From positions 124,001 to 188,000 of the forward strand of contig NZ_CAAHFN010000120.1 in the NCBI RefSeq assembly GCF_900961225.1: a stretch of 64,000 bases of DNA, written 5' to 3'. This document shows, piece after piece, positions 19,779 to 29,314 of this stretch; within the stretch, counting starts at the first letter, position 1; each line of letters begins with the position of its first letter. A program made the position numbers and the translations under genes. The notes under the pieces were generated by a model, which searched no databases, was not told the origin of the DNA, and saw nothing but the letters and a program-made list of their open reading frames with translations. Origin of the DNA: Modicisalibacter radicis. GTDB lineage: Bacteria; Pseudomonadota; Gammaproteobacteria; Pseudomonadales; Halomonadaceae.

Positions 19779-20786
19779 CTATTCGTTGAGCAATTGCGCC
19801 GCGCGCTTGGCGAAGTAGGTCAGGATGCCGTCGGCCCCGGCGCGCTTGAAACACATCAGTGACTCGAGAATCACCGCGTCGGCCTCCAGCCAGCCGTTCT
19901 CGAAGGCGGCCATGTGCATCGCGTACTCGCCGCTGACCTGGTAGGCGAAGGTCGGCACCTGCAGCTCGCGCTTGATGCGGCCCAGCACATCGAGATACGG
20001 CATGCCCGGCTTGACCATCACCATGTCGGCGCCCTCGGCGAGATCCATCGCGGTCTCGTGCAGCGCCTCGTCGCTATTGGCCGGGTCCATCTGATAGGTG
20101 GTCTTGTCGGCGCCGCCGAGATTGACCGACGAACCCACCGCATCGCGGAACGGGCCGTAATAGCGCGAGGCATACTTGGCGGAGTAGGCCATGATCCGCG
20201 CGTTGTGCAGGTTCTCCTGCTCGAGTACCGCGCGGATCGCGCCGATCCGTCCATCCATCATGTCCGAGGGCGCGACGATGTCGGCGCCTGCCTCGGCGTG
20301 CGACAGCGCCTGCTTGAGCAGTGTCTCGACGGTGCGGTCGTTGAGCACGTAGCCGTGTTCATCGAGGATGCCGTCCTGGCCGTGGCTGGTGTAGGGGTCG
20401 AGGGCGACATCGGTGATCAGGCCGAGCTCGGGGCAGGCCTGCTTGAGCGCACGCACGCTGCGCTGGACCAGCCCGCCGGCGTTGTAGGCCTCCTCGGCGA
20501 ACTCGCTCTTCTGGGCCGGATCGATCACCGGGAACAGCGCCAGTGCCGGAATGCCCAGCGCGGCGACTTCGCGCGCCTCCTCGATCAGCAGGTCGAGCGA
20601 CAGACGCTCGACGCCGGGCATCGATGCCACCGCCTCGCGGCGATTGTCGCCGTCGAGCACGAACACCGGCAGGATCAGGTCGCTCGGGGTCAGTGTCGAT
20701 TCGCGCATCAGGCGACGCGAGAAGTCGTCCTTGCGCATGCGGCGCATGCGCGTGTTCGGATACTGGCGTTGGGTTAGCAGACTCAA
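19779..20786 (-). CDS. hemB: Delta-aminolevulinic acid dehydratase (porphobilinogen synthase)
   Basis: HemB joins two 5-aminolevulinate molecules into porphobilinogen in haem synthesis. The two Schiff-base lysine regions appear as AYSAKYASRYYGPFR and VKPGMPYLD. The metal-site region reads DVALDPYTSHGQDG: the cysteines of zinc-dependent enzymes are replaced, as in the magnesium-dependent Pseudomonas type. A TTG start at 20786 (SLLTQRQYPNTRMRRMR follows) is preferred because GGAG lies 8 nt upstream on the minus strand; an ATG at 20822 is in frame but lacks a good ribosome-binding site and adds 12 non-conserved residues. That gives about 335 residues. Confidence 0.95.
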   Translation of the reverse strand: MSLLTQRQYPNTRMRRMRKDDFSRRLMRESTLTPSDLILPVFVLDGDNRREAVASMPGVERLSLDLLIEEAREVAALGIPALALFPVIDPAQKSEFAEEAYNAGGLVQRSVRALKQACPELGLITDVALDPYTSHGQDGILDEHGYVLNDRTVETLLKQALSHAEAGADIVAPSDMMDGRIGAIRAVLEQENLHNARIMAYSAKYASRYYGPFRDAVGSSVNLGGADKTTYQMDPANSDEALHETAMDLAEGADMVMVKPGMPYLDVLGRIKRELQVPTFAYQVSGEYAMHMAAFENGWLEADAVILESLMCFKRAGADGILTYFAKRAAQLLNE

Positions 20787-20943
20787 GCTGATTTCTCCGG
20801 TCGTGAAGGGCGCGACCGTCATTGTCGCCCACTATGCCGCGCGTATGTGACAAGGCGATGACAATGACGCCGATAGCTTCGAGTATATCAATGCCGGCAG
20901 GCGCACGGGCCTGTGGGGAAGTGTCGCACGCCTGCCGGGGGCA

Positions 20944-21726
20944 CTAGTCGGCGGTGTCGGTCTCGTCCGCGTCGGCGCGGCGGCGGCGCAGCAGGCGTCC
21001 GGCGATGATGCCCACTTCGTAGAGCAGCCACATCGGCACCGCTAGCAGGCTCTGCGAGATGACGTCGGGCGGCGTCATCAGCATGCCCACCACGAAGCAG
21101 CCGAGGATCACGTAGGGGCGCTTCCTGGCCAGGCTCTCGACGCTGGTCGCCCCGGTCCAGATCAGCAGGAAGGTGGCGATGGGAATCTCGAAGGCCACGC
21201 CGAAGGCGAAGAACAGCTTCAGTACGAAGTTGAGGTACTGGTTGATGTCGGTCATCACCGCGACGTTCTGCGGCCCGGTGTGCACGAAGAAGTCGAACAG
21301 CAGCGGAAAGACCACATAGTAGGCGAACGCCGCGCCACCGTAGAACAGCAGCACGCTCGAGGCCAGCAGCGGTATCGCCAGGTGCTTCTCGTGCTCGTAG
21401 AGGCCGGGGGCGATGAACGCCCAGGCCTGGTGCAGCACGAACGGCACGGCGATGAACACGGCCACCACCAGGGTCAGCTTGAAGGGCGCCAGGAAGGGCG
21501 AGGCGACCTCGGTGGCGATCATCTGCGAGCCTTCCGGCAGCAGCGCCATCAGTGGATCGGCGACGAAGGTATAGATGTCGTTGGAGAACGCATAGAGCAC
21601 GGCGAAGATCGCCAGGATGGCGATCACCGCGCGCATCAGCCGCGAGCGCAGCTCGATCAGATGCTCGATCAGCGGCGCCTGGGCCTGGGAGGGATCCGGG
21701 CCCCTGTCGTCGGACGAATCGCTCAT
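20944..21726 (-). CDS. tatC: Sec-independent (Tat) translocase subunit TatC
   Basis: TatC is the multi-spanning inner-membrane receptor for twin-arginine signal peptides. The 260-residue protein has the family N-terminus PLIEHLIELRSRLMRAV and six hydrophobic segments, including FYGGAAFAYYVVFPLLFDFF. Its ATG overlaps the tatB stop by 4 nt, showing translational coupling. The Tat-dependent PhoX-type phosphatase nearby is one likely cargo. Confidence 0.97.
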   Translation of the reverse strand: MSDSSDDRGPDPSQAQAPLIEHLIELRSRLMRAVIAILAIFAVLYAFSNDIYTFVADPLMALLPEGSQMIATEVASPFLAPFKLTLVVAVFIAVPFVLHQAWAFIAPGLYEHEKHLAIPLLASSVLLFYGGAAFAYYVVFPLLFDFFVHTGPQNVAVMTDINQYLNFVLKLFFAFGVAFEIPIATFLLIWTGATSVESLARKRPYVILGCFVVGMLMTPPDVISQSLLAVPMWLLYEVGIIAGRLLRRRRADADETDTAD

Positions 21727-22118
21727 CGCGGCGTGGAATCCTTGTCGGCGGCGGTCGTTGGCGGATCGTCGACCGGCGTCGTGGCCGGCTCGACCGGTTC
21801 ATGGGCGGCTTGCTGACGGGCCTCGTCGACGTCGGATCGACCGCCATCAGGCCGCCGGGGCTCGCCGCTGCCCTCGATTTCGCGGCGTGCCTTGTCGAAG
21901 CCGGCGTTGAGCTTCTGCTCCTGCTCCGCGACCTTCTGGCGCAACTCCTCGGCCTCGAGCTGGGCGTTGATCTCGCGTTGCATGTTGGCCACGGTGCGCT
22001 TGGCCTTGCCGATCCACAGCCCGGCGGTGCGCGCCGCCTTGGGCAGGCGTTCGGGCCCCAGCACCAGCAGGCCGACCACGCCGATCAGCATCAGCTCGAG
22101 AAAACCCACGTCGAACAT
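21723..22118 (-). CDS. tatB: Tat translocase subunit TatB
   Basis: This 131-residue protein begins with the TatB membrane anchor MFDVGFLELMLIGVVGLLV followed by the LGPERLP motif and an amphipathic helix (KAARTAGLWIGKAKRTV). The remaining acidic, Pro/Glu-rich tail is variable in the family. TatB forms the substrate-receptor complex with TatC. It lies 6 nt downstream of tatA. Confidence 0.96.
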   Translation of the reverse strand: MFDVGFLELMLIGVVGLLVLGPERLPKAARTAGLWIGKAKRTVANMQREINAQLEAEELRQKVAEQEQKLNAGFDKARREIEGSGEPRRPDGGRSDVDEARQQAAHEPVEPATTPVDDPPTTAADKDSTPR

Positions 22119-22124
22119 GGTCGC

Positions 22125-22391
22125 TTACTTCGGCTCTTTGCGTTCTTGCTCGGCCGTGTCGCGCTGCTCGGCCTTGACGTCGTAGGTCTTGCCTTCGTCG
22201 TCGTGACGGACCTGACGCGGGTTGGCGTCATCGTCCTTCTTCTCCTTGTCCTCGTCGTTCATGGCGCTCTTGAAGCCCTTGACGGCGCCGCCGATGTCGG
22301 TGCCGACGTTGCGCAGCTTCTTGGTGCCGAAGATCAGGATGATGATGCCGAGCACGATCAACAACTGCCAGATACTGATGCCACCTAACAT
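22125..22391 (-). CDS. tatA: Tat translocase subunit TatA
   Basis: The 88-residue protein begins MLGGISIWQLLIVLGIIILI, then FGTKKLRNVGTDIGGAVKGF, the TatA anchor, hinge and amphipathic helix. TatA oligomers form the transport pore. The ATG at 22391 has GAGGAGAAAG just upstream; the longer reading frame has no homology. It is downstream of hisE, as in Pseudomonas, and starts the tatABC operon. Confidence 0.96.
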   Translation of the reverse strand: MLGGISIWQLLIVLGIIILIFGTKKLRNVGTDIGGAVKGFKSAMNDEDKEKKDDDANPRQVRHDDEGKTYDVKAEQRDTAEQERKEPK

Positions 22392-22423
22392 GACTTTCTC
22401 CTCTGGGGTCGACGGACCCTCGA

Positions 22424-22762
22424 TCATTGCGTGTCGCGGGCGGCTTTCTCGTCGAGTCCGGAGATGCCGAAGCGGCCTGCCAGCTCGTCGAGCACCGCCT
22501 GCGAATCGATGCCCAGATGCGACAGCATCACCAGGCTATGAAACCACAGGTCGGCGGTTTCGGCGACAAGCGCCTGACGCTCGTCGGCGCCGCCATTGGT
22601 CGCATCCTTGGCGGCGATGATCGCCTCGGTGGCTTCCTCGCCGACCTTCTCGAGAATCTTGTTGAGGCCCTTGTGATGCAGCGAGGCCACGTACGAGGAA
22701 CCGGGGTCGGCGTGACGGCGCTGGTCGAGCACCTCGGCGAGTTGTCTGAGAGTATCGCTCAT
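22424..22762 (-). CDS. hisE: Phosphoribosyl-ATP pyrophosphatase
   Basis: HisE hydrolyses phosphoribosyl-ATP to phosphoribosyl-AMP, step two of histidine synthesis. The 112-residue protein has the MazG-like all-alpha pattern LNKILEKVGEEATEAIIAAK and ETADLWFHSLVMLSHLG with the acidic metal ligands. The start at 22762 (MSDTLRQLAEVLDQRR) fits the family; an extra 12-residue upstream extension does not. No hisI is adjacent here: the upstream gene is ubiB, which differs from genomes with a hisI-hisE pair. Confidence 0.94.
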   Translation of the reverse strand: MSDTLRQLAEVLDQRRHADPGSSYVASLHHKGLNKILEKVGEEATEAIIAAKDATNGGADERQALVAETADLWFHSLVMLSHLGIDSQAVLDELAGRFGISGLDEKAARDTQ

Positions 22763-22823
22763 CGATGACAATCCTGAGTCAGTGTGACGAAAATACAAGA
22801 CGTTCAGAGACTTGCAGTGTCGT

Positions 22824-24446
22824 TCAGCGCCAGGCGAGCAGGATCACCCCCAGCGCAGCGCCGGCGAGCACCGGCCAGGGCTGCTGCTCGGCCCACTGCC
22901 AGAGCGGTTGCCAGGCCAGCGTCAGCGCCAGCACCAGAGCCCCCAGGCGCAGGCGGCGGGTGTTGCGCCCGGCGCGCGCCAGATGGCGGTCGATATGCTG
23001 CAGCGTCTCGACCTGCTGGTGGCGCTGGCGCCGCTCGCCCTCGACCCGCGACAGGGCCTGGTGGGCGAGCACCGGCAGCTCGGGCAGCTGGCGGCTGAGT
23101 TCCGGGGCCTGCTTCTGCAGCGAGGCCCAGAAGCCACGTGGCCCGGCACGCTCCTTCATCCAGCGCTCGAGATAGGGCTTGGCGGTCTGCCACAGGTCGA
23201 GATCGGGATACAGCTGGCGGCCCAGCCCCTCGATGTTGAGCAGTGTCTTCTGCAGCAGCACCAGCTGCGGCTGTACCTCCATGTGGAAGCGTCGCGCGGT
23301 CTGGAACAGCCCCAGCAGTACCTGGCCGAAGGAGATGTCCTTGAGCGGTTTCTCGAGGATCGGCTCGCACACCGTACGAATCGCCGCGGCGAATTCGTTG
23401 GCGCGGGTGCCTTCGCCGACCCAGCCGGACTCGATGTGCAGCGCCGCCACTTCATAGTAGTCCTGATGGAAGAACGCCAGCAGGTTGCGGGCCAGGTAAT
23501 CCTGGTCCTCGCGGGTCAGGCTGCCGACGATGCCGCAGTCGATGGCGATGTACTGCGGGTCGTCGGGCTTGTCGCGGGTGACGAAGATGTTGCCCGGGTG
23601 CATGTCGGCGTGAAAGAAGTTGTCGCGAAACACCTGGGTGAAGAAGATCTCCACGCCGCGCTCGGCGAGCTTGCGCAGGTCGGTGCCCTGGGCCTCCAGG
23701 CTGGCCATGTCGGCCACCGGGATGCCGTAGATGCGTTCCTGGACCAGTACCCGGCGGCGGGTCAGCGGCCAGTGGATGGACGGGACGTAGAGCAGCGGCG
23801 AGTTCTTGAAGTTGCGCTTGAGCTGCGAGGTATTGGCGGCTTCCTTGTGCAGGTCGAGCTCGTCGAACAGCGTCGCCTCGTAGTCGGCGATCACTTCCAC
23901 CGGACGCAGCCGGCGCGCCTCGGGCACCAGCCGCATCAGCCGCGCCAGGGTGTACATCAGGGCGATGTCCTGACGCATCACCCGATCGATGCCGGGACGA
24001 ATGACCTTGACCACCACTTCCTCGCCGCTGTGCAGCCGGGCGGCGTGCACCTGGGCCACCGAGGCCGAGGCCATGGGCACCGTGTCGAAGCGCGCGAAGG
24101 CACTGTCGATGGCACACTCGAGCTCTTCCTCGATCAGCGCCCGGGCCTGGTCGCCGGGGAACGGCGGCACCTGGTCCTGCAGGCTGCGCAGGTCGTCGGC
24201 GATATCCGGCGGCAGCAGGTCGCGGCGGGTGGAGAGCATCTGGCCGAACTTGACGAAGATCGGGCCCAGCGCCTCCAGGGCCAGGCGCAGGCGCAGCCCG
24301 CGCGAGTGGCGGCCGACCGGCAGCAGGCGCAGCGGCGACAGCCGGAAGGCCAGGCGCAACAATGCCGGCAGGCGATCCAGCGGCACCAGCGTATCGAGGC
24401 GGTAGCGGGCGACGACCCACAGGATGCGCAGCAGCCGAAGGTTCAC
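22824..24446 (-). CDS. ubiB: Ubiquinone biosynthesis regulatory kinase-like protein UbiB
   Basis: UbiB is an atypical protein-kinase-like ATPase of the ABC1/ADCK family that supports ubiquinone synthesis, probably by handling lipid intermediates at the membrane. The 540-residue protein (E. coli 546) has the KxGQ motif region LGPIFVKFGQMLSTRRDLLP, the A-rich nucleotide loop (PMASASVAQVHAA), HADMHPGNIFVTRD and a catalytic-like AIDCGIVGSL. C-terminal hydrophobic segments are present. The GTG start at 24446 overlaps the ubiJ stop by 4 nt (GTGA); the reading frame extends further upstream through ubiJ but without homology. Confidence 0.95.
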   Translation of the reverse strand: MNLRLLRILWVVARYRLDTLVPLDRLPALLRLAFRLSPLRLLPVGRHSRGLRLRLALEALGPIFVKFGQMLSTRRDLLPPDIADDLRSLQDQVPPFPGDQARALIEEELECAIDSAFARFDTVPMASASVAQVHAARLHSGEEVVVKVIRPGIDRVMRQDIALMYTLARLMRLVPEARRLRPVEVIADYEATLFDELDLHKEAANTSQLKRNFKNSPLLYVPSIHWPLTRRRVLVQERIYGIPVADMASLEAQGTDLRKLAERGVEIFFTQVFRDNFFHADMHPGNIFVTRDKPDDPQYIAIDCGIVGSLTREDQDYLARNLLAFFHQDYYEVAALHIESGWVGEGTRANEFAAAIRTVCEPILEKPLKDISFGQVLLGLFQTARRFHMEVQPQLVLLQKTLLNIEGLGRQLYPDLDLWQTAKPYLERWMKERAGPRGFWASLQKQAPELSRQLPELPVLAHQALSRVEGERRQRHQQVETLQHIDRHLARAGRNTRRLRLGALVLALTLAWQPLWQWAEQQPWPVLAGAALGVILLAWR

Positions 24447-25087
24447 GTCGCGCGCTCCCGGCGTTCGGCGAGCTTGCGTTCGAGGCGGGCGAATCGCGCC
24501 TCCAGGCGGTCGGTGGCGACCTCGAGCTCGGTCAGATGGTCGCGCAGCACGTCGCGCTGGGCCTGGCCGGGGAGCAGCCGCGCCTCCTCGAAGACATAGT
24601 CGGCGAGGTCGGCGCGCAGTTCGCGCTGGCTGCGCAGGCCGAACTCGGCGAAGCGCCGCAGGCCGTCGGCCAGGGTGTTGGCCGGCACGTCGCCCAGCCA
24701 CTCGGCGAGGCTGGCCTCCCAGTCGAGGTCGATATCCATCAGCAGCGTGCGCGTGGCCTCCAGCAGGTGGGTCTGGCCGCGCAACGACAGCCGGCCCGAG
24801 AACATCAGCCGCTCCAGCGATTCGCCGCCGAGCAGTGCGCCCAATGCTTCGCTGTCGATTTCGACCAGCGCATCGGCGTCGCCTTCCTCGGCATCGGGGG
24901 CGTGGGACAGGTCCAGCCCCTGTGCGGTAAAACCGACCAGCACCGCCAGCCGCGGTCGCTCGAGGCGCAGCAGCAGGCGCTTGCCGGCAAGCCGGAGCAA
25001 CCGGCCGGGCGCGGCGGGGTCGCGGGCGAGCAGGGCATTCAGGGTTCGTTCGGCGGCGGCCAGCAGCAAGGGGGGAGTCAACGCCAT
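24443..25087 (-). CDS. ubiJ: Ubiquinone biosynthesis accessory factor UbiJ
   Basis: UbiJ is a 214-residue SCP2-domain protein that binds lipids and helps assemble the soluble ubiquinone-synthesis complex. The SCP2 fold covers the first part (RLAVLVGFTAQGLDLSHAPD and MFSGRLSLRGQTHLLEA), and the C-terminus is a charged coiled coil (LEVATDRLEARFARLERKLA). It sits between ubiE and ubiB as in E. coli, 7 nt after ubiE, and overlaps ubiB. Confidence 0.9.
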   Translation of the reverse strand: MALTPPLLLAAAERTLNALLARDPAAPGRLLRLAGKRLLLRLERPRLAVLVGFTAQGLDLSHAPDAEEGDADALVEIDSEALGALLGGESLERLMFSGRLSLRGQTHLLEATRTLLMDIDLDWEASLAEWLGDVPANTLADGLRRFAEFGLRSQRELRADLADYVFEEARLLPGQAQRDVLRDHLTELEVATDRLEARFARLERKLAERRERAT

Positions 25088-25094
25088 CGATTCC

Positions 25095-25841
25095 TCATAG
25101 CTTGATGCCGCGGTGGAGAGCGACGATGCCGCCGGTGAGGTTGCTGTACTCGACCCGTTCGAGGCCGGCTCCCTCCATCATCGCCTTGAGGGTTTCCTGG
25201 TCGGGATGCATGCGGATCGACTCGGCCAGGTAGCGGTAGCTGTCGGCATCGTGGGCGACCCATTCGCCGATCTTCGGCAGCAGGCGGAAGGAGTATTCGT
25301 CGTAGACCCGCGACAGCGCGCCGTGTACCGGCTTGGAGAACTCCAGCACCAGCAGCCGCCCGCCGGGCTTGAGCACCCGTGCCATCGAGGCCAGCGCGGC
25401 GTCCTTGTCGGTGACGTTGCGCAGGCCGAAGGCGATGGTGATGCAGTCGAAGGTATTGTCGGGGAACGGCAGGCATTCGGCGTTGGCCTGGACGTATTCG
25501 ACGTTGCCGCCGACCCCCTGGTCGAGCAGCTTGTCGCGGCCCACCCGCAGCATCGAGGCGTTGATGTCGGCGAGCACGACCCGCCCGGCGGGGCCGACCC
25601 GCTGGGCGAACTTGAGGGTCAGGTCGCCGGTGCCGCCGGCGATGTCGAGCACCTGATGGCCGCGGCGTACCCCCGAGCGTTCCAGCGTCAGGCGTTTCCA
25701 GAGCCGATGGATGCCCATCGACATCAGATCGTTCATCAGGTCGTAACGGCCGGCCACCGAATGAAAGACATCGGCCACCCGGGCGGCCTTCTCGTCGACC
25801 GGAACTTCCTGATAGCCGAAGTGGGTCGTGCGCTTGTTCAT
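25095..25841 (-). CDS. ubiE: Ubiquinone/menaquinone C-methyltransferase
   Basis: UbiE methylates the quinone ring with S-adenosylmethionine. The 248-residue protein (E. coli 251) has the family N-terminus THFGYQEVPVDEKAARVADV, the SAM-binding motif VLDIAGGTGDLTLKFA, and the UbiE signature RYDLMNDLMSMGIHRLWK and ITIAFGLRNVTDKDAALA. It begins the ubiE-ubiJ-ubiB operon. Confidence 0.97.
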   Translation of the reverse strand: MNKRTTHFGYQEVPVDEKAARVADVFHSVAGRYDLMNDLMSMGIHRLWKRLTLERSGVRRGHQVLDIAGGTGDLTLKFAQRVGPAGRVVLADINASMLRVGRDKLLDQGVGGNVEYVQANAECLPFPDNTFDCITIAFGLRNVTDKDAALASMARVLKPGGRLLVLEFSKPVHGALSRVYDEYSFRLLPKIGEWVAHDADSYRYLAESIRMHPDQETLKAMMEGAGLERVEYSNLTGGIVALHRGIKL

Positions 25842-26005
25842 GGGCTTCCCTTCTGTGTGCCGGCGAGCTACTCGCAGGCCCCGACGATACTCTGTCGGAC
25901 GCGGCGCGAAAATGGCCGTGACGGATCGAGGCGGTACGATGTGGTCGCCATTGTAGCGCCGCCCGGCCGGCTTGTCTGCGCGTGGCTCTGGGTGTGGCGC
26001 CGAGG

Positions 26006-26389
26006 CTATACCGGCTTGAGCGGGATGCCCAGCGGCTCGCGCGAAGCCCCGGCGTCCTCGAGCTGCTTGAGATAGTCCGCCCAGTAGGCGTCCTGATTGA
26101 CCGCCAGGTCGTAGAGGTAATCCCAGCTGTACAGCCCCGTGTCGTGGCCATCGTCGAAATGCAGCTTGAGCGCGTAGCGCCCGGTCTGGGTGATGTTCTT
26201 CAGACCGACGAACTTCTGGCCGGTCTGCAGCTTGGCGGTATCCGGGCCGTGGCCGCGGACCTCGGCGGAGGGCGAATTCACGCGCAGGTACTCGGCCGAA
26301 AGCCGGTAGCTCCGGCCGTCGGCGTAGCCGAGTTCGAGTTCGCGGGCCTGCTGATGGTAATGCACGCGGGTGGGGATCGGGGCGGTCAT
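26006..26389 (-). CDS. DUF971 (gamma-butyrobetaine hydroxylase-like N-terminal) domain protein
   Basis: This is a 127-residue protein composed of the DUF971 domain only. Visible features are YADGRSYRLSAEYLRVNSPS, VGLKNITQTGRYALKLHFDD and DTGLYSWDYLYDLAVNQ, the conserved core of the family. The domain is found at the N-terminus of gamma-butyrobetaine hydroxylase and as stand-alone proteins, and has been linked to iron-sulfur proteins; its exact function is not known. It lies downstream of hslVU, as in Pseudomonas. A terminator and repeats separate it from hslU. Confidence 0.85.
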   Translation of the reverse strand: MTAPIPTRVHYHQQARELELGYADGRSYRLSAEYLRVNSPSAEVRGHGPDTAKLQTGQKFVGLKNITQTGRYALKLHFDDGHDTGLYSWDYLYDLAVNQDAYWADYLKQLEDAGASREPLGIPLKPV

Positions 26390-26402
26390 GAGAAAACTCC
26401 TA

Positions 26403-26430
26403 GCTGTAAGCCATAAGCTGTAAGCCGTAA
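26403..26430. repeat. Degenerate heptamer repeats (GCYRTAA x 4)
   Basis: Four adjacent 7-nt units read GCTGTAA, GCCATAA, GCTGTAA, GCCGTAA. They match the GCT+4 plan of the arrays after ppk and priA. They lie between the hslU terminator and the DUF971 gene. Confidence 0.75.
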
Positions 26431-26454
26431 GTTGGGCCGGACCAGAAGGCGATG

Positions 26455-26496
26455 CAAACGAAAGAGAAGAACGCCACCCTGGGCTGTTCTTCTCTT
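26455..26496 (-). terminator. Rho-independent terminator of hslVU
   Basis: AAGAGAAGAAC (26462-26472) pairs perfectly with GTTCTTCTCTT (26486-26496). On the minus strand the stem is followed by TCGTTTGC, a partly T-rich tail. It is 47 nt after the hslU stop. Confidence 0.75.
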
Positions 26497-26542
26497 CCAG
26501 CCGCGAAGCGGCGCTCTTCCAGCTTAAAGCTCACAGCTCCTC
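26494..26542. repeat. Modular intergenic repeat downstream of hslU
   Basis: Positions 26494-26519 are the reverse complement of the block at 17321-17346 with one mismatch, and 26522-26542 contains three diverged heptamers (GCTTAAA, GCTCACA, GCTCCTC). The last abuts the hslU stop codon. This gives the order stop codon, heptamers, hairpin block, terminator on the minus strand. Confidence 0.65.
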
Positions 26543-26543
26543 G

Positions 26544-27869
<1,326 letters not shown>

Positions 27870-27870
27870 G

Positions 27871-28392
27871 TCAGGCGAGCTCCTCGATCACGGTGTTGTG
27901 GTTGGTGTAGACGCAGATGTCGGCGGCGATGTCGAGCGACTTCTCGGTGATCTCGCGGGCCGACAGCTCGGTGTTCTCGAGCAGCGCGCGGGCCGCCGAG
28001 AGCGCGAAATTGCCGCCCGAGCCGATGGCGATGATGCCGCGTTCGGGCTCGACCACGTCGCCGTTGCCGGTGATGATCAGCGAGGCGGTCTTGTCGGCGA
28101 CCACCAGCATCGCCTCGAGACGACGCAATGCGCGGTCGGTGCGCCAGTCCTTGGCCAGCTCCACGGCGGCCTTGGTCAGGTGACCCTGATACTTCTCGAG
28201 CTGCGACTCGAAGCGTTCGAACAGCGTGAAGGCGTCGGCGGTGCCGCCGGCGAAACCGGCCAGTACCTGGCCGCGATACAGGCGGCGCACCTTGCTGGCG
28301 TTGCCCTTGAGGACCGTGTCGCCCAGCGAGACCTGGCCGTCGCCGGCCAGGGCCACCTGGCCATCGCGACGCACGGAAACGATCGTGGTCAT
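27871..28392 (-). CDS. hslV: HslV, peptidase subunit of the HslVU protease
   Basis: HslV is the proteasome-beta-like threonine peptidase, 173 residues. It begins MTTIVSVRRDGQVALAGDGQ; removal of the Met exposes the nucleophilic threonine. The motif IAIGSGGNFALSAARALLEN is conserved. It forms an operon with hslU. The 250-nt gap upstream contains no gene; a heat-shock promoter would be expected there, but none could be read with confidence. Confidence 0.98.
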   Translation of the reverse strand: MTTIVSVRRDGQVALAGDGQVSLGDTVLKGNASKVRRLYRGQVLAGFAGGTADAFTLFERFESQLEKYQGHLTKAAVELAKDWRTDRALRRLEAMLVVADKTASLIITGNGDVVEPERGIIAIGSGGNFALSAARALLENTELSAREITEKSLDIAADICVYTNHNTVIEELA

Positions 28393-28642
28393 GTGGCGGG
28401 AACTCCGTTGCGGGGCGCCGAGACGACGTGGGCGCCCGATGACGAATGGGACACTGCGTGACGGGGCAGTGCCGCTGCAAGGCTATGTATTCAAAGCTAT
28501 GCCTCGTGAGATGCGGGCGAGATGGCCTGAAATCAAGCGGAAGGGACGATCGCTTCGATGCCGCTGTGCCGGAACGCCGCGGCCAGGCAGGCGGCGCTAC
28601 CTGCCGCCGCCGGGCTCGGCCATGGCGGCGGGCGGTCCGGCG

Positions 28643-29311
28643 TCAGTTCTGCAGCTTGATCATCAGCGGCTCGATGCCCTGGGTGACCATCAGGTCCTGG
28701 GCACGGCTGAGCTCGCGGGTGTCTTCGTAGGGGCCGACCTGGACGCGGTGCCAGGTCTGGTCGCCGTTGGCCTGGACTTCGGTGATCTTGGCCAGCAGGC
28801 CGAGATTCTGCAGCCGGCCGGCGAGGCGCTTGGCATCGGCGACGTTCTTGAACGAGGCGGCCTGCAGCATGAAGCGGCCGCCTCCGGCGGCCTGCGCCGC
28901 CTGTCCGGCATCGGCCGTGGCGGCATCGTCGCTGCTGGGGCGGGGCGTGGACTCGTAGGCCTCGACCTTGGGCGCGACCACCTCGGACTCGGGCAGCAGG
29001 GTATAGAACTCGAAGGTCGGCATGCGTGCCTTTTCCTCGGCCGACGCCGGGTCCGAGGAGGACGATTGTGGCGCCTGCGCCGAACCGCCGCTCGACTGGC
29101 TCGCCGGCTTGGGCATCAGCGTCGCCATCGGCGGTGCCGACTCCTGGAAGTACTGCGCCATCGCGAAGCCGGCGACCAGGCCCACCAGCCCCCATAGCCA
29201 GCCCGGCACGCTCAGCCCGTCGCTGGACTGCTTGCGCCGGGAGCGGCGTGCGGTGGCGCCCTTCGCCGGGGCGCGCCGGCGGCTCGAGTTTTGCGCGGCG
29301 GTGCGGGCCAT
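28643..29311 (-). CDS. SPOR-domain cell-division protein, FtsN-like
   Basis: The 222-residue protein has a basic cytoplasmic N-terminus (RRRAPAKGATARRSRRK), one membrane segment (GWLWGLVGLVAGFAMAQYF, about residues 37-56), a Ser/Ala/Pro-rich linker, and a C-terminal SPOR domain (GRFMLQAASFKNVADAKRLA, then WHRVQVGPYEDTRELSRAQ). SPOR domains bind septal peptidoglycan stripped of stem peptides. Its location 3 nt after argS and before hslV matches the Pseudomonas locus where the FtsN homologue lies, so FtsN is likely. The essential N-terminal FtsA-binding and periplasmic helices cannot be judged by eye. Confidence 0.85.
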   Translation of the reverse strand: MARTAAQNSSRRRAPAKGATARRSRRKQSSDGLSVPGWLWGLVGLVAGFAMAQYFQESAPPMATLMPKPASQSSGGSAQAPQSSSSDPASAEEKARMPTFEFYTLLPESEVVAPKVEAYESTPRPSSDDAATADAGQAAQAAGGGRFMLQAASFKNVADAKRLAGRLQNLGLLAKITEVQANGDQTWHRVQVGPYEDTRELSRAQDLMVTQGIEPLMIKLQN

Positions 29312-29314
29312 GGC

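Noticed and set aside
28393..28642. Heat-shock (sigma-32) promoter before hslV
   Set aside because: CTTTGAA-like and CCCCGT-like segments occur on the minus strand, but their spacing (over 20 nt) does not fit the sigma-32 pattern.
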